A stretch of DNA of 43,108 nucleotides. It comes from an uncultured Prochlorococcus sp. Its GTDB lineage: Bacteria; Cyanobacteriota; Cyanobacteriia; PCC-6307; Cyanobiaceae. The translations under genes were made by a program, and so were the position numbers. Positions 8,028 through 16,813 of this stretch are shown one piece after another. Under the pieces are notes generated by a model, which was not told the DNA's origin, made no database searches, and saw only the letters and a program-made list of their open reading frames with translations. The stretch spans positions 1 to 43,108 of the forward strand of contig CACAQP010000004.1 of assembly GCA_902534685.1 (NCBI GenBank). Direction: 5' to 3'. The first letter of the stretch is position 1, and each line of letters opens with the position of its first letter.

Positions 8028-8348
8028 ATGCAATTATTTCTTGCTGACTGCCAATTTCCAGATATTGATAACCAAGTAAAAGCTTATCAATTATTTGTGG
8101 AGGCCTGGGAAAATGGTGAAATGGCAAAATCAGATAAAAATGACAAATTTGAGATGTTATTTAGAGTACATGCTCCTGGAGAAGGGAGAGTTGTTTGTTT
8201 ATGTAAGGCCAACAGTGACAAAGAAATTTTCGAGCATTTTGCTCCATGGAGAGCTAAATTTGGCATTCATATGGAATTTACCCCTGTAATAAGTTGTCAA
8301 AATGTTGTTGATTACCATAAAGATTTGTTCAAAAAGCTAGGTAATTAG
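8028..8348 (+). CDS. DUF3303-like protein, 106 aa
   Basis: Small alpha/beta protein. The order of elements (N-terminal strand MQLFLADCQ, a helix with W, strand KFEMLFRVHAPGEGRVVCLCKA, helix with FAPWRAKFGI, last strand MEFTPVIS) matches the ferredoxin-like dimeric barrels grouped as DUF3303 in cyanobacteria. Function of the family is unknown. It has three cysteines but no metal motif. Assignment rests on pattern, so it is tentative. Confidence 0.6.
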   Translation: MQLFLADCQFPDIDNQVKAYQLFVEAWENGEMAKSDKNDKFEMLFRVHAPGEGRVVCLCKANSDKEIFEHFAPWRAKFGIHMEFTPVISCQNVVDYHKDLFKKLGN

Positions 8349-8367
8349 CTTAAATATTGATTTTACC

Positions 8368-8544
8368 GTGATTAAACCTTTTCCCAATCTTATAAAAAAC
8401 AAAGATAAAAATTTATCTTCTGCCAAAAGCAAGCCTAAGCGAGAAGAAAACGTCAAATCTAAACCATTAATAATATTTGGTTTTATAATCTCATTAATTT
8501 CCATCTTTTTACTTTTATTTACAATTAATAACAAATTTGGATGA
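8368..8544 (+). CDS. small single-helix membrane protein, 58 aa
   Basis: GTG start. A basic N-terminal half (about 33 residues rich in Lys) is followed by one hydrophobic segment (PLIIFGFIISLISIFLLLF) and a short polar tail. This layout suggests an N-in/C-out single-pass protein. Too short for most ORF callers; no family recognised. Confidence 0.5.
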   Translation: MIKPFPNLIKNKDKNLSSAKSKPKREENVKSKPLIIFGFIISLISIFLLLFTINNKFG

Positions 8545-8613
8545 TATATGAGTAATTAGAACTATTACCTAGTAACAAATATGTTCTATTATAAATTTAA
8601 AATAATTAACTAA

Positions 8614-8730
8614 ATGGCGTTTAATGAAGGGGGGATGGCATCGGGCCTTCTAATCATCGCAGTATCAATAATTTTTGCTGCAGGTTTTGGATTTTTAGTC
8701 TTGCATTTTGTACCTGGAACTCCATTTTAG
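8614..8730 (+). CDS. very small membrane protein, 38 aa
   Basis: ATG frame of 39 codons. After a short Gly-rich N-terminus comes one hydrophobic helix with several Ala and Gly residues, ending HFVPGTPF. Codon use is richer in G and C than the surroundings, as in real genes here. Size and layout resemble the low-molecular-mass subunits of photosynthetic complexes, but I cannot match it to a named subunit. Confidence 0.55.
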   Translation: MAFNEGGMASGLLIIAVSIIFAAGFGFLVLHFVPGTPF

Positions 8731-8762
8731 GTTATCCAACTGAATTTGATTCGCAAAATGCC

Positions 8763-8936
8763 TTAAACATTAACAGTTTCTAAATCCTGCATTTGACTAT
8801 TATCAGAATTAGATTTCTTCTTTAATCGATAGGCATAAACTAAAGAACCTAAAGCTACGGTACTAGAGGCAAAAATCCCCGATATGAGTATCAAGGCAAA
8901 AAGACCTCCTATTAGTCCCCCTTTTAATCTAAGCAA
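8763..8936 (-). CDS. small membrane protein, 57 aa
   Basis: From TTG 8936: a short basic start (LLRLKGG), one hydrophobic segment with Gly and Ala (GLFALILISGIFASSTVALG), a Lys-rich turn (RLKKKSN) and a polar tail ending LETVNV. The open frame extends to 9032, but the extra residues would run into the opposite-strand frame at 8884-9105. Only one of the two overlapping frames may be real around 8884-8936. Confidence 0.5.
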   Translation of the reverse strand: MLRLKGGLIGGLFALILISGIFASSTVALGSLVYAYRLKKKSNSDNSQMQDLETVNV

Positions 8937-9105
8937 ATTTGATTTAATTAAAAGTATTGATAAAAAAACAATAGTAGCTTTAAGAGAAGAGATTTTCAAA
9001 AAAGTAAATGGATTAAAAGGATTTAACAACATTTCTTTGGCGGAATATAATAAAGATTATTCTAAAAATAAATTTAAAAAACCGCATAAAAAAAGACTCA
9101 AATGA
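8884..9105 (+). CDS. possible basic protein, 73 aa
   Basis: Highly basic, beginning MSIKAKRPPISPPF, with a helix-like middle (KKTIVALREEIFKKV) and a Lys/Arg-rich tail. The stop codon lies inside an inverted repeat that acts as a terminator. The first part overlaps the minus-strand frame at 8763-8936 head to head, which is rare for real gene pairs, so this or the other call is wrong near the overlap. The downstream half looks protein-like. Confidence 0.4.
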   Translation: MSIKAKRPPISPPFNLSKFDLIKSIDKKTIVALREEIFKKVNGLKGFNNISLAEYNKDYSKNKFKKPHKKRLK

Positions 9106-9113
9106 GTCTTTTT
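9090..9113 (-). terminator. rho-independent terminator
   Basis: Perfect 10-bp stem (AAAAAGACTC / GAGTCTTTTT) with a 4-base loop. On the minus strand it is followed by a run of seven T, so it most likely ends the 45-residue gene at 9137-9274; it could work weakly in the other direction. Confidence 0.75.
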
Positions 9114-9136
9114 AAATCTATATTAAACATGATGAT

Positions 9137-9274
9137 TTATGCATCAGGGTCAAAATTCTTTAGGTTTGGACCAGCCACAAGACCAACAAGACCAAAGAGG
9201 ACTAAAGAACCAATTCCAAAGCCTGCTGCCCATGGATTGAAACCGCCTAAAGCAAAAGAAGCTAATAAATTCAT
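9137..9274 (-). CDS. very small membrane protein, 45 aa
   Basis: ATG frame of 46 codons. It begins MNLLASFALGGFNPWAAG, then a hydrophobic Gly/Val-rich helix (SLVLFGLVGLVAG) and a polar end NLKNFDPDA. Base use is more GC-rich than its surroundings and it has its own terminator 24 bases downstream, so it is probably a well-expressed gene. The length fits a low-molecular-mass photosynthetic-complex subunit, but I cannot name it. Confidence 0.65.
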   Translation of the reverse strand: MNLLASFALGGFNPWAAGFGIGSLVLFGLVGLVAGPNLKNFDPDA

Positions 9275-9473
9275 GATTTAAAACATAATATCTCCGAGCT
9301 AGCTTACAGATTTTTATGAAAAATATACCTATATTGAGACATTTCTTCGTAATTATGAGAATCATTTAACTATCCCTTTGTAAAAAATCCACAAAGTTTT
9401 TAATATTTGTTTTATTATCAAGTGATTACCATTTTGCTGGTGCATTTTAAGACCATCAAAACTGTTTTTTCAA

Positions 9474-9854
9474 ATGACTTCCAACTATACCTTTATTTAC
9501 GATGGAGAATGCCCATTTTGCAATCATTTTGCTGAGCTAATTGAGATGAAAAGCAAGATAAATAATATTAAAATTCTTGATGGCCGTAAAAATTTAACTC
9601 TAATTAAATCCCTCCTAGAGAAAGGTTATGACCTAGATAAAGGAGCTGTTCTCCTGAAAGATGAAGATATCTTTCATGGTGCAGATGCAATTAATACTAT
9701 TTGCAAACAGATAAATACCCCCTCAAGTGGTTTACTTTTGTTACTTTCTAGAGTGTTTAAATCAAACAAACGAACTAATTTAATATTTCCTTTACTAGTC
9801 AGAGCCAGAAGATTCGCATTGATTTCAAAAGGTATTTCAATATCACTAGTTTAA
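9474..9854 (+). CDS. DCC family thiol-disulfide oxidoreductase (DUF393)
   Basis: 126 residues. The family signature YDGECPFC is at residues 9-16, giving a CxxC pair (Cys13, Cys16) at the N-terminus of the first helix of a thioredoxin-like fold, preceded by strand TFIY. The later hydrophobic LLLLLSRVF and basic RARRFALISKG match the C-terminal part of DCC proteins. The role in bacteria is poorly known; a redox activity is inferred. It stands alone with about 200 bases of upstream DNA. Confidence 0.85.
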   Translation: MTSNYTFIYDGECPFCNHFAELIEMKSKINNIKILDGRKNLTLIKSLLEKGYDLDKGAVLLKDEDIFHGADAINTICKQINTPSSGLLLLLSRVFKSNKRTNLIFPLLVRARRFALISKGISISLV

Positions 9855-9961
9855 AAATAAAAACTTTCTAAATATTAAATAACATATTTATAAGCTTCTG
9901 TATCAATAAATGATAATTAATTATTTCTTAGCTAGAACTAGGTGGTAACAACAAGTATTAA

Positions 9962-10147
9962 ATGATAGAAAACTTCAATCCCTTTATTTCATTGGGTGGT
10001 GATAACCAAAAAGTTAATCATATGGCTGAAGCGGCACTTGAAATGAATTTAACTTGCAATGATTTAAAGAAGGATTTAAATTTAACTGATGGCGATGTAG
10101 TGGATATGTTGCAACTAGTTATGGATAGGTTTAAAGATAGTAATTAA
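9962..10147 (+). CDS. hypothetical protein, 61 aa
   Basis: Short soluble protein starting MIENFNPFISLGGDNQK, followed by a helix-turn-helix-like pattern (AEAALEMNLTCNDLKKDLNLTDGDVVDMLQLVMDRF). The helical spacing would suit a small DNA- or protein-binding domain, but there is no family match. It ends 45 bases before the next gene in the same direction. Confidence 0.6.
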   Translation: MIENFNPFISLGGDNQKVNHMAEAALEMNLTCNDLKKDLNLTDGDVVDMLQLVMDRFKDSN

Positions 10148-10192
10148 GTAAATATCGTAATTAATTAAACACTATATACATAATTTTTTTTA

Positions 10193-10495
10193 ATGAAGAC
10201 AGTACAAATTGAGTTTTCGAAATATGAATTAGTTAACTTTTTATGGCCTGAATTAATAGAAGACTACGGATTTGATAAAGCCAGAAAAATAGTTTCTCAA
10301 GCTATTGACTTACAAAAAATGAATGGGACTAAGAATAGCACCATGCCAATCATATTTTCAGGAACAGGAGGATTAGCTCTAATACCAATACAAATGCTAG
10401 AAAAAGAAAACTTTGAGATTAGTTATAAAGATAATCAAGTTTTAATATTTAATATTAAACGAAAGTCATTTCAAATCTTAAATGAAGCAAACTAA
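10193..10495 (+). CDS. hypothetical protein, 100 aa
   Basis: Not recognised. An N-terminal acidic-aromatic region (YELVNFLWPELIEDYGFDKAR) leads to a Gly-rich stretch (IIFSGTGGLALIPIQML) and ends with two predicted strands. No cysteine and no membrane segment. Normal codon use; may be co-transcribed with the genes on either side. Confidence 0.65.
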   Translation: MKTVQIEFSKYELVNFLWPELIEDYGFDKARKIVSQAIDLQKMNGTKNSTMPIIFSGTGGLALIPIQMLEKENFEISYKDNQVLIFNIKRKSFQILNEAN

Positions 10496-10561
10496 TCTAA
10501 ATTAGTAATTTCTCGATAAAGCTAAAATTACCTTATAGTTTAATAAAATAATTATTTGATA

Positions 10562-11278
10562 ATGACTTTTGAAGCGACCTACCTTGGTTCAAATGGTTGG
10601 CTTATAAAATTTAAAAAAACCAATTTAATTATTGATCCTTGGCTCAAAGGAGATTTAATATTTCCTCCAGGTGAGTGGTTTTTTAAAGGATCATTAGAAG
10701 AAGAAATTTCAATAGATAAAAAAATAGATATTATTTTGTTAACTCAAGGATTACCGGATCACTGTCATGTGCCAACATTAGAAATGTTCAGAAAGGATAT
10801 TCCTATAATTTGCCCTAAAAGTGCTGTTGAAACATTAAAAAAAATTGGTTTTAGTTCAATCAAAGTCCTTAAGCCAACTGAAAAGACGGATCATTTTAAT
10901 TTAAGTTTTGAAGCCACTTCTGGGGCTCCAGTACCACAAATAGAAAACGGATATATTGTTAAAGACGAACAAGGTAATGGGTTTTATATAGAACCTCATG
11001 GATATCTTGATGAAAATTTAAACAAACAAAGTCTTGATGCAGTAATTACTCCTACAAAAAATTTAGAATTACCCCTATTAGGTTCTTTTGTAAAAGGTGC
11101 TGATGTAATCCCTAAATTGATTAACAAATTCAATCCAAAATATATACTTTCAAGTACCGTTGGCGGAGATGCAAAATATTCAGGTTTTTTAAATAATTTT
11201 ATTTCAGTTCAGGATTATGAAGAGGAATTAAATTGTAATCTTGTAGATCTTAAGAGTATGCAATCTATAATGATTTAA
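10562..11278 (+). CDS. metallo-beta-lactamase-fold hydrolase, degenerate metal motif
   Basis: 238 residues. The first strand and turn (ATYLGSNGWLIKF, LIIDPWL) match UlaG-type MBL-fold proteins. The canonical HxHxDH motif is replaced by TQGLPDHCH (about residues 61-69): the first two histidines are gone but the Asp-His pair remains. I recall a TQGL-DH-H form in cyanobacterial relatives, so this is probably a family trait and not decay. Catalysis with a reduced metal site is uncertain. ATG 10562 is chosen over TTG 10556. Confidence 0.7.
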   Translation: MTFEATYLGSNGWLIKFKKTNLIIDPWLKGDLIFPPGEWFFKGSLEEEISIDKKIDIILLTQGLPDHCHVPTLEMFRKDIPIICPKSAVETLKKIGFSSIKVLKPTEKTDHFNLSFEATSGAPVPQIENGYIVKDEQGNGFYIEPHGYLDENLNKQSLDAVITPTKNLELPLLGSFVKGADVIPKLINKFNPKYILSSTVGGDAKYSGFLNNFISVQDYEEELNCNLVDLKSMQSIMI

Positions 11279-11348
11279 ATCGATCCAAAATGATCTTTAA
11301 TTAAGTCTTTTAGCTTGAAAGTAAATCTACTTTAAAAGGAGCAAAAAA

Positions 11349-11714
11349 ATTCATTCATTTTTTATTACCTCAATACTTTTATTAGCTTTAAATAGTAGCT
11401 ATGTATGTGAAAATTCAAAGCTTAATCTTGTGATGAGAAATAATATTAATGGTGATTTTTCCATAGTAGAAATGATATCTGAGTTAAAGCCAGGAGCATT
11501 TATAAATATTAATTGGAATAAAAAAAAGCTTATGCTTCCATATTCTCTAAGAAAAGATTATATTTCCTTTACAGATAAAAAATGGGACTGGAGGTACCAA
11601 TTTAATAAGGACGGTTCGCCTGATATTAATAATCCTTCTCTATACGAATTACTTCCTTCAGGAAAAGTTAAAGCACATTACTGTCAATCAGAAGATAAAA
11701 GTTCTAACATATAA
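11349..11714 (+). CDS. exported hypothetical protein, possible ATT start
   Basis: The frame is open from 11325 but has no ATG until 11433 (a GTG is at 11430). The upstream part encodes what looks like a complete signal peptide (HSFFITSILLLALNSSYVC), which would be lost with the downstream starts. AAGGAG at 11334-11339 sits nine bases before ATT 11349, so translation probably begins at this ATT, as infC does in many bacteria; otherwise the start was lost. The mature part (NWNKKKLMLPYSLRKDY..., KKWDWRYQF) is aromatic and basic, with a Cys near the end. Family unknown. Confidence 0.6.
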   Translation: MHSFFITSILLLALNSSYVCENSKLNLVMRNNINGDFSIVEMISELKPGAFININWNKKKLMLPYSLRKDYISFTDKKWDWRYQFNKDGSPDINNPSLYELLPSGKVKAHYCQSEDKSSNI

Positions 11715-11762
11715 TTTCAAAATAAATATTCTAGATTTTAACTTCTGAACTTCTTTATAAAG

Positions 11763-14369
11763 ATGAACAATCCAATAAACCAAAAAAGTATTTCAAGATA
11801 TGTAAAACTTAAAGATTACAAAGTTTTTGATTATGAAATTCCAGAAATCTTTTTGGACTTCGTAATTAAGAAAAATGCTGTAAATGTTACGACCAAACTA
11901 AAATTGGTAAAAAAAAATAAAAATACCAGAAATCTTATTCTTGATGGTACGGATATATTAATAAAAAAAATTTTTATAGATTGCTCATTATTAGAAGAGA
12001 AATACTACAAACAGCAAAAAAATAACTTAAAAATTAAAAATATCAATAAAGATAATTTTTTATTAAAAATAGAAGGAATAATTAAACCAAAGGAAAATAC
12101 ATCCCTTTTAGGAATGTATGAGAGTAATGGAATTATAACTACGCAATGTGAGGCAGAGGGATTTAGAAGAATAAGTTTTCACTCTGATAGGCCTGATATT
12201 CTAAGCAAATACACTGTGAGAATTGAGGCCGACAAGAATGATTATCCCGTTTTACTTTCAAATGGTAATATCGTAAAAAAAAATGATCTTACAAATAATC
12301 GACATGAAATAATTTGGGAAGACCCATATCCAAAACCCTCATATCTATTTGCATTGGTAGCGGGTAAACTCAATTGTGTAAAAGATAATTTCATAACAAA
12401 ATCAAATAAAAAAGTAAAAATAAATATTTATGTTGAGTATGGTGATGAAAAATATGTCCAACATGCAATAAGTTCGTTACAGAAATCCATGAGATGGGAC
12501 GAAGATAAATATAACCTTGAATACGATTTGTCATTATTCAATATAGTTGCTATCAGGCACTTTAATATGGGCGCAATGGAAAATAAAAGTCTCAATATTT
12601 TCAACTCAAAACTAATACTCGCTAACTCTGAAACAACAACTGATGAGGAATTAGAGCGAATAGAGGGTGTGATCGCCCATGAATACTTTCATAATTGGAC
12701 GGGTAATAGAGTGACTTGTAGGGATTGGTTTCAACTATCTCTCAAAGAGGGTTTAACAGTCTTCAGAGATCAACAGTTCACAGCAGACCTTCATAATCAT
12801 GAAATCAAGAGACTTGAGGATGCAAAATTTCTTAGAAGAAATCAATTTAGAGAGGATTCTGGTCCAACATCGCATCCTGTAATGCCAGAAAGATACCAAG
12901 AAATAGACAATTTCTACACGACCACGATATACGAAAAAGGATCAGAAATAATTAGAATGCTTAATAAGCTTGTAAAAGATGAAAATTTCTATAAAGGATT
13001 TAGTAATTACATCTCAACATATGATGGGAAGGCAGCAACAATAGCCCAATTTGTCGATAAAATTTTAGAGAATAATAAGGAAATTGATCCTGAAGAATTC
13101 AAAGTCTGGTACAAGCAAAATGGCACACCAAAAGTTAAATTCAAGAGAATCTGGGATCAAACAGACGAAAAACTCACAATTGAAGCCTCTCAAAGTAATC
13201 CAATAAAGAAGAACTCATATAATGATTTACCTCTAATAATTCCTATTAATCTATCAATATTTTTTGGAGACGATAAAAGAATAGAAAAAACAGTTGTTTT
13301 AAAAACAAAAAAACAAAAATTTATTTTTAGGAATGTTAAATCTCACCTCCAAATCCCCTTGGCAACTTATTTTCGCGAATTTTCTTCACCAGTTGAGTGG
13401 GAATCTGACACTACCTTGGATGAAAAATTTTTAATCTTAAAATATGAAAAAGATTTTTTTACACTATCTAATACTGTAAGAGAATTATTTAAAAAAATAA
13501 TTTTGTGCAGATTAGATGAAAAGCCAGATCACAAAGTTGAAAATAAATTAATAAGCACTTTAATATCATTTATAAAAAATAAAGATATAAATTTGTCTCT
13601 CTTATCAGAATTACTAAGTATTCCGACATTTGCTGAAATTGAATCAGAGATGGAAAATATAGATCCTTTAAAGATATATAAAACTATTGACGAATTAAAT
13701 CATTTATTCGGTTCCAAATTAAAAGAAGAATTATATTTTAAGCTCCAAGAAATAGAGAAAAATCTAGATTTAGTTTGGCCAGAAGGTAAAAATGAAAGAA
13801 AACTAATCGAAACTATTTGGAAACTACTCTTGCACGCTAATGATGAGGAAATTAAATGCAAAATAATTAATTATGTCGATAGTAATTCGATGACGCTAGC
13901 AAAAGCCGCATTGAATTCCTTCAGTAGGATTAATTGTCCTGAAAGAAAAATTATTTCAAATATATTCTTCAATAAATGGAAAAATAATAGTGTCGTTTTG
14001 GATAGTTGGTTCTCATTCAATGCATCTATAGAAATTGATGAAAAAACAAACAGCATTGAAAAATTATTTGAAAATAAGTTTTTTGATTCAAAATCACCAA
14101 ACACTTTAAGAGCTATATTAAATACTTTCGTAACAAGAAATAGTACTTTTCATGCAACGGATGGTTCTGGTTATAAATATATTGCAAAAAAGATAATTGA
14201 CTTTGATAAATTAAATCCGATCGTAATTTCCCGATTTGTGAAAGTATTTAGCAGATACAATTATTATTCAGACCCTTACAAAAATAATATGATAGAAACA
14301 ATAAAGCAGATTAAAAAAAATAAACTATCAACAAATACTAAAGAAGTATTAGATGCAATAATAGAGTGA
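11763..14369 (+). CDS. pepN: aminopeptidase N (M1 metallopeptidase)
   Basis: 868 residues, the usual length of the E. coli-type PepN branch. The exopeptidase motif GAMEN is at residues 270-274 and the zinc motif HEYFH at 306-310, with the third ligand Glu329 in SLKEGLTVF. It removes N-terminal residues from peptides in the cytoplasm. The N-terminal beta domain includes QCEAEGFRRISFHSDRPD, typical of this branch. The C-terminal half is the Lys-rich helical domain. Single gene with a short 5' gap. Confidence 0.95.
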   Translation: MNNPINQKSISRYVKLKDYKVFDYEIPEIFLDFVIKKNAVNVTTKLKLVKKNKNTRNLILDGTDILIKKIFIDCSLLEEKYYKQQKNNLKIKNINKDNFLLKIEGIIKPKENTSLLGMYESNGIITTQCEAEGFRRISFHSDRPDILSKYTVRIEADKNDYPVLLSNGNIVKKNDLTNNRHEIIWEDPYPKPSYLFALVAGKLNCVKDNFITKSNKKVKINIYVEYGDEKYVQHAISSLQKSMRWDEDKYNLEYDLSLFNIVAIRHFNMGAMENKSLNIFNSKLILANSETTTDEELERIEGVIAHEYFHNWTGNRVTCRDWFQLSLKEGLTVFRDQQFTADLHNHEIKRLEDAKFLRRNQFREDSGPTSHPVMPERYQEIDNFYTTTIYEKGSEIIRMLNKLVKDENFYKGFSNYISTYDGKAATIAQFVDKILENNKEIDPEEFKVWYKQNGTPKVKFKRIWDQTDEKLTIEASQSNPIKKNSYNDLPLIIPINLSIFFGDDKRIEKTVVLKTKKQKFIFRNVKSHLQIPLATYFREFSSPVEWESDTTLDEKFLILKYEKDFFTLSNTVRELFKKIILCRLDEKPDHKVENKLISTLISFIKNKDINLSLLSELLSIPTFAEIESEMENIDPLKIYKTIDELNHLFGSKLKEELYFKLQEIEKNLDLVWPEGKNERKLIETIWKLLLHANDEEIKCKIINYVDSNSMTLAKAALNSFSRINCPERKIISNIFFNKWKNNSVVLDSWFSFNASIEIDEKTNSIEKLFENKFFDSKSPNTLRAILNTFVTRNSTFHATDGSGYKYIAKKIIDFDKLNPIVISRFVKVFSRYNYYSDPYKNNMIETIKQIKKNKLSTNTKEVLDAIIE

Positions 14370-14383
14370 TTAATTGATGTTAT

Positions 14384-14605
14384 TTAACTAAATATTATAA
14401 TAACAATTGTAAATATTAGAAATAAAATAAAGACAAGATACTTATTAATAAAAATATAATCAATTACATTTTTATTATCATCTTTATTCCATTTTTTATT
14501 TACGTATTCATTAGTTATAAATTTATTAGGTCTGCCACAATATAAACATGTTGGGGAAGTTTTTAAAATTAAATTTTTACATTGGGGACACTTTTTTTTT
14601 TCCAT
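14384..14605 (-). CDS. zinc-ribbon membrane protein, 73 aa
   Basis: A CPQC pair and a CLYC pair within the first 25 residues form a zinc ribbon. After a polar linker, a C-terminal hydrophobic helix (YLVFILFLIFTIVIIIF) anchors it in the membrane with the ribbon in the cytoplasm. Function unknown. A similar ribbon-plus-helix layout is found at 38685-38960. Confidence 0.7.
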   Translation of the reverse strand: MEKKKCPQCKNLILKTSPTCLYCGRPNKFITNEYVNKKWNKDDNKNVIDYIFINKYLVFILFLIFTIVIIIFS

Positions 14606-14769
14606 AATTTAATCTTACTGAATAAAATAGAAATCAGAAACAATAAATAAAATAAGTAATTTAATTTTATTTATTATATTTTTAATAATTAAATATCATT
14701 GCAAAAAAAGATTTGATTCTAACTATTTAAAAAAATTCAATATAATGAAAAATTAGTATTTGTTTTGAA

Positions 14770-14931
14770 ATGTTTGCTATTGCACTTGGAATGTCTCCTG
14801 TCGAAAAAATCACTGTTGCGATATCTGCTTCAATTTTTATAATCGCCTTTACATGGGTCTCGATCAAGGGAGATTTGAGAAAACTTGCTAATGAACTTTT
14901 AGAAGATAATGAAAGTAATCAGGATAATTAA
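14770..14931 (+). CDS. small membrane protein, 53 aa
   Basis: ATG frame with one hydrophobic segment (ITVAISASIFIIAFTWVS) after a short N-terminus, then an acidic/basic helix (GDLRKLANELLEDNE). Single-pass with a cytoplasmic helical tail is likely. Not recognised. Confidence 0.55.
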   Translation: MFAIALGMSPVEKITVAISASIFIIAFTWVSIKGDLRKLANELLEDNESNQDN

Positions 14932-14951
14932 AAAAATCTTTTTACTTACTT

Positions 14952-15146
14952 TTAATGCAAACTAGGATAATCAATAATATGTCTAATTTCTTTTAGAGAA
15001 GATCCATAGATTTTTTCACCATTTAAGTGAACACCAATCCATTTTTCCTTTTGATTAAAAAAATTACTTTTAGTAGTATCCCTCCCGAGATAATCTTTAT
15101 TATCCCAATTTAAAGTTATGTCCCAACCTTTATAATTTTCTATCAT
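14952..15146 (-). CDS. hypothetical protein, 64 aa
   Basis: Small soluble protein rich in Trp, Asn and Lys (GWDITLNWDNKDYLGRDT; KWIGVHLNGEKIYG). The alternating pattern suggests a small beta-sheet. Not recognised. It is downstream of purT on the same strand but separated by about 90 bases. Confidence 0.6.
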   Translation of the reverse strand: MIENYKGWDITLNWDNKDYLGRDTTKSNFFNQKEKWIGVHLNGEKIYGSSLKEIRHIIDYPSLH

Positions 15147-15239
15147 TTCGAAATAAAGAATATACTCAAATAATACCTAGAGGGACATAGAATAAAAACA
15201 AAGGAAATAAGTATTTTTTTCGTTATTTTTATTTAACAT

Positions 15240-16415
15240 TTATGAAGTACTGACTTTTATTTTACGAGCAGCTTCATCTGCATTTTTTCTAGCCAAATTA
15301 ATGTCAGAATTTGATGAGAGAACAACACCCATTCTTCTCCCTTTTCTGGAAAGTGGTTTGCCAAATATCAGCACTTTAGTCTTTTCAAATTCTAATGCTT
15401 CATTAAGACCTTCATAAGTAGGATTTAGATACTCTTGATTTGAAAGTATAACTCTGGTTGCAGAGGGTTCTATTAGATCTATACGCGGTATTGGTAAATT
15501 TAGAAACGCCCTTAAATGTAATTCAAATTCATTAATATTTTGACTAACTAATGTAACCATACCAGTGTCGTGTGGTCTTGGAGATAATTCTGAGAATATA
15601 ACCTCACTTCCTTTTATAAAAAACTCTACTCCGTATAATCCAGCTCCATTAAGGTTATTTAATATTCTACTTGTCATTTTCTTAGCTTCAATAATTAAGG
15701 ACTCCTTGATCTCTATAGGTTGCCAACTACATTGATAGTCTCCATTAGATTGAAGATGTCCAATTGGTAAACAAAAAATATTTTCACCATTTTCTTTCCT
15801 TACAGTTAAAAGAGTAAACTCAAAATCAAAATTAATAAATTCTTCAATAATTACACCTTTAACCTTTCCTCTTGAATTTGCTTGTGCCTGTTTCCAAGCA
15901 TTTTGTAAATCATTTTTTGTTTCAACCAAACTCTGTCCCTTTCCTGAAGAGCTCATTAAAGGCTTAAGCAAAAGTGGGAATCCAATTTCATCTGCTTTAA
16001 TTTCTAAATCATCAAATTCAAAAATATAATCAAACTTTGCAGTTTTTATTTTTAAATCTCTAGAAGCTAAGTCTCTAATTTTATCTCTATTCATTGTAAT
16101 TTCTACAGTTCTGGCGTTGGGAACAATATTGAATCCTTCATCCTCTAGTTCTTTTAGAGCTTCAATTGAAAGTGCCTCTATTTCTGGCACAACATAGTCG
16201 GGCTTAAATTCATTTATGACCTTTTTTAAAATAATTTTATCTCTCATATCAATTACTCTTGAATAATCAGCGACTTGCATTGCTGGTGCATTTTCATATT
16301 GATCAATTGCAATAACTTCTAATCCTAATCTTTTGGATTCTATTACTAATTCTTTTCCGAGCTCGCCACTACCAAGCAATAAAATTCTTTTTTTAGAAAA
16401 AATTGAATCTTTCAT
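15240..16415 (-). CDS. purT: formate-dependent phosphoribosylglycinamide formyltransferase
   Basis: 391 residues, matching E. coli PurT in length and order: LLGSGELGKE near the N-terminus (GAR-binding domain), VVPEIEA, the ATP-grasp segment KPLMSSSGKGQS, the ligand strand SELSPRPHDTGMVT, and FGKP near the C-terminus. It makes formyl-GAR from GAR, formate and ATP in purine synthesis. Formate dependence avoids 10-formyl-THF at this step. The next gene downstream is a small hypothetical. Confidence 0.95.
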   Translation of the reverse strand: MKDSIFSKKRILLLGSGELGKELVIESKRLGLEVIAIDQYENAPAMQVADYSRVIDMRDKIILKKVINEFKPDYVVPEIEALSIEALKELEDEGFNIVPNARTVEITMNRDKIRDLASRDLKIKTAKFDYIFEFDDLEIKADEIGFPLLLKPLMSSSGKGQSLVETKNDLQNAWKQAQANSRGKVKGVIIEEFINFDFEFTLLTVRKENGENIFCLPIGHLQSNGDYQCSWQPIEIKESLIIEAKKMTSRILNNLNGAGLYGVEFFIKGSEVIFSELSPRPHDTGMVTLVSQNINEFELHLRAFLNLPIPRIDLIEPSATRVILSNQEYLNPTYEGLNEALEFEKTKVLIFGKPLSRKGRRMGVVLSSNSDINLARKNADEAARKIKVSTS

Positions 16416-16426
16416 GTTTATTAAAC

Positions 16427-16693
16427 TTAATCGTCTTCACCAGAAGGATTTGAAGATGAATCATTTGTAATTTTTTTATCTTTAGAAAAACTAAATAAAA
16501 ATTTTCTACCAAACCAATTTCGACTTCGCATGCTAGTAGTTATTGATCTTGAAACTGCTCCTAAAAAAAAGACTCCAATCATTGCCCAAATAATTCTCTC
16601 CAAAGCAATTGCAGGTGAAAAACCTTGACCTGAATTAATAATTTCAGTAAGTGGGTCTAAAGGGTCCAAATTTAAATTCAGTAATAATATCAA
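16427..16693 (-). CDS. small membrane protein, 88 aa
   Basis: One clear hydrophobic segment (about 33-50: IIWAMIGVFFLGAVS), preceded by a Leu/Asp/Pro-rich N-terminus and followed by a basic stretch (RSRNWFGRK) and a Ser/Asp tail. Probably single-pass with the basic side in the cytoplasm. It ends 11 bases before purT on the same strand, so the two are likely co-transcribed. Confidence 0.65.
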   Translation of the reverse strand: MILLLNLNLDPLDPLTEIINSGQGFSPAIALERIIWAMIGVFFLGAVSRSITTSMRSRNWFGRKFLFSFSKDKKITNDSSSNPSGEDD

Positions 16694-16813
16694 TTATAAA
16701 GGGTTAAAGAAATGAAAATTAAAACTTATAAAAGAAATAACCAAAACCATAAGGTAATTTAAACACAAAAAAGGATATACAATGCTATCTTCAAAGGGTA
16801 ATTTTTTTTAGAC

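Noticed and set aside
9150-9365. Minus-strand 71-residue frame with many Trp and Cys.
   Set aside because: It is a shadow of the 45-residue gene at 9137-9274 in another frame; the other frame has a terminator and normal composition.
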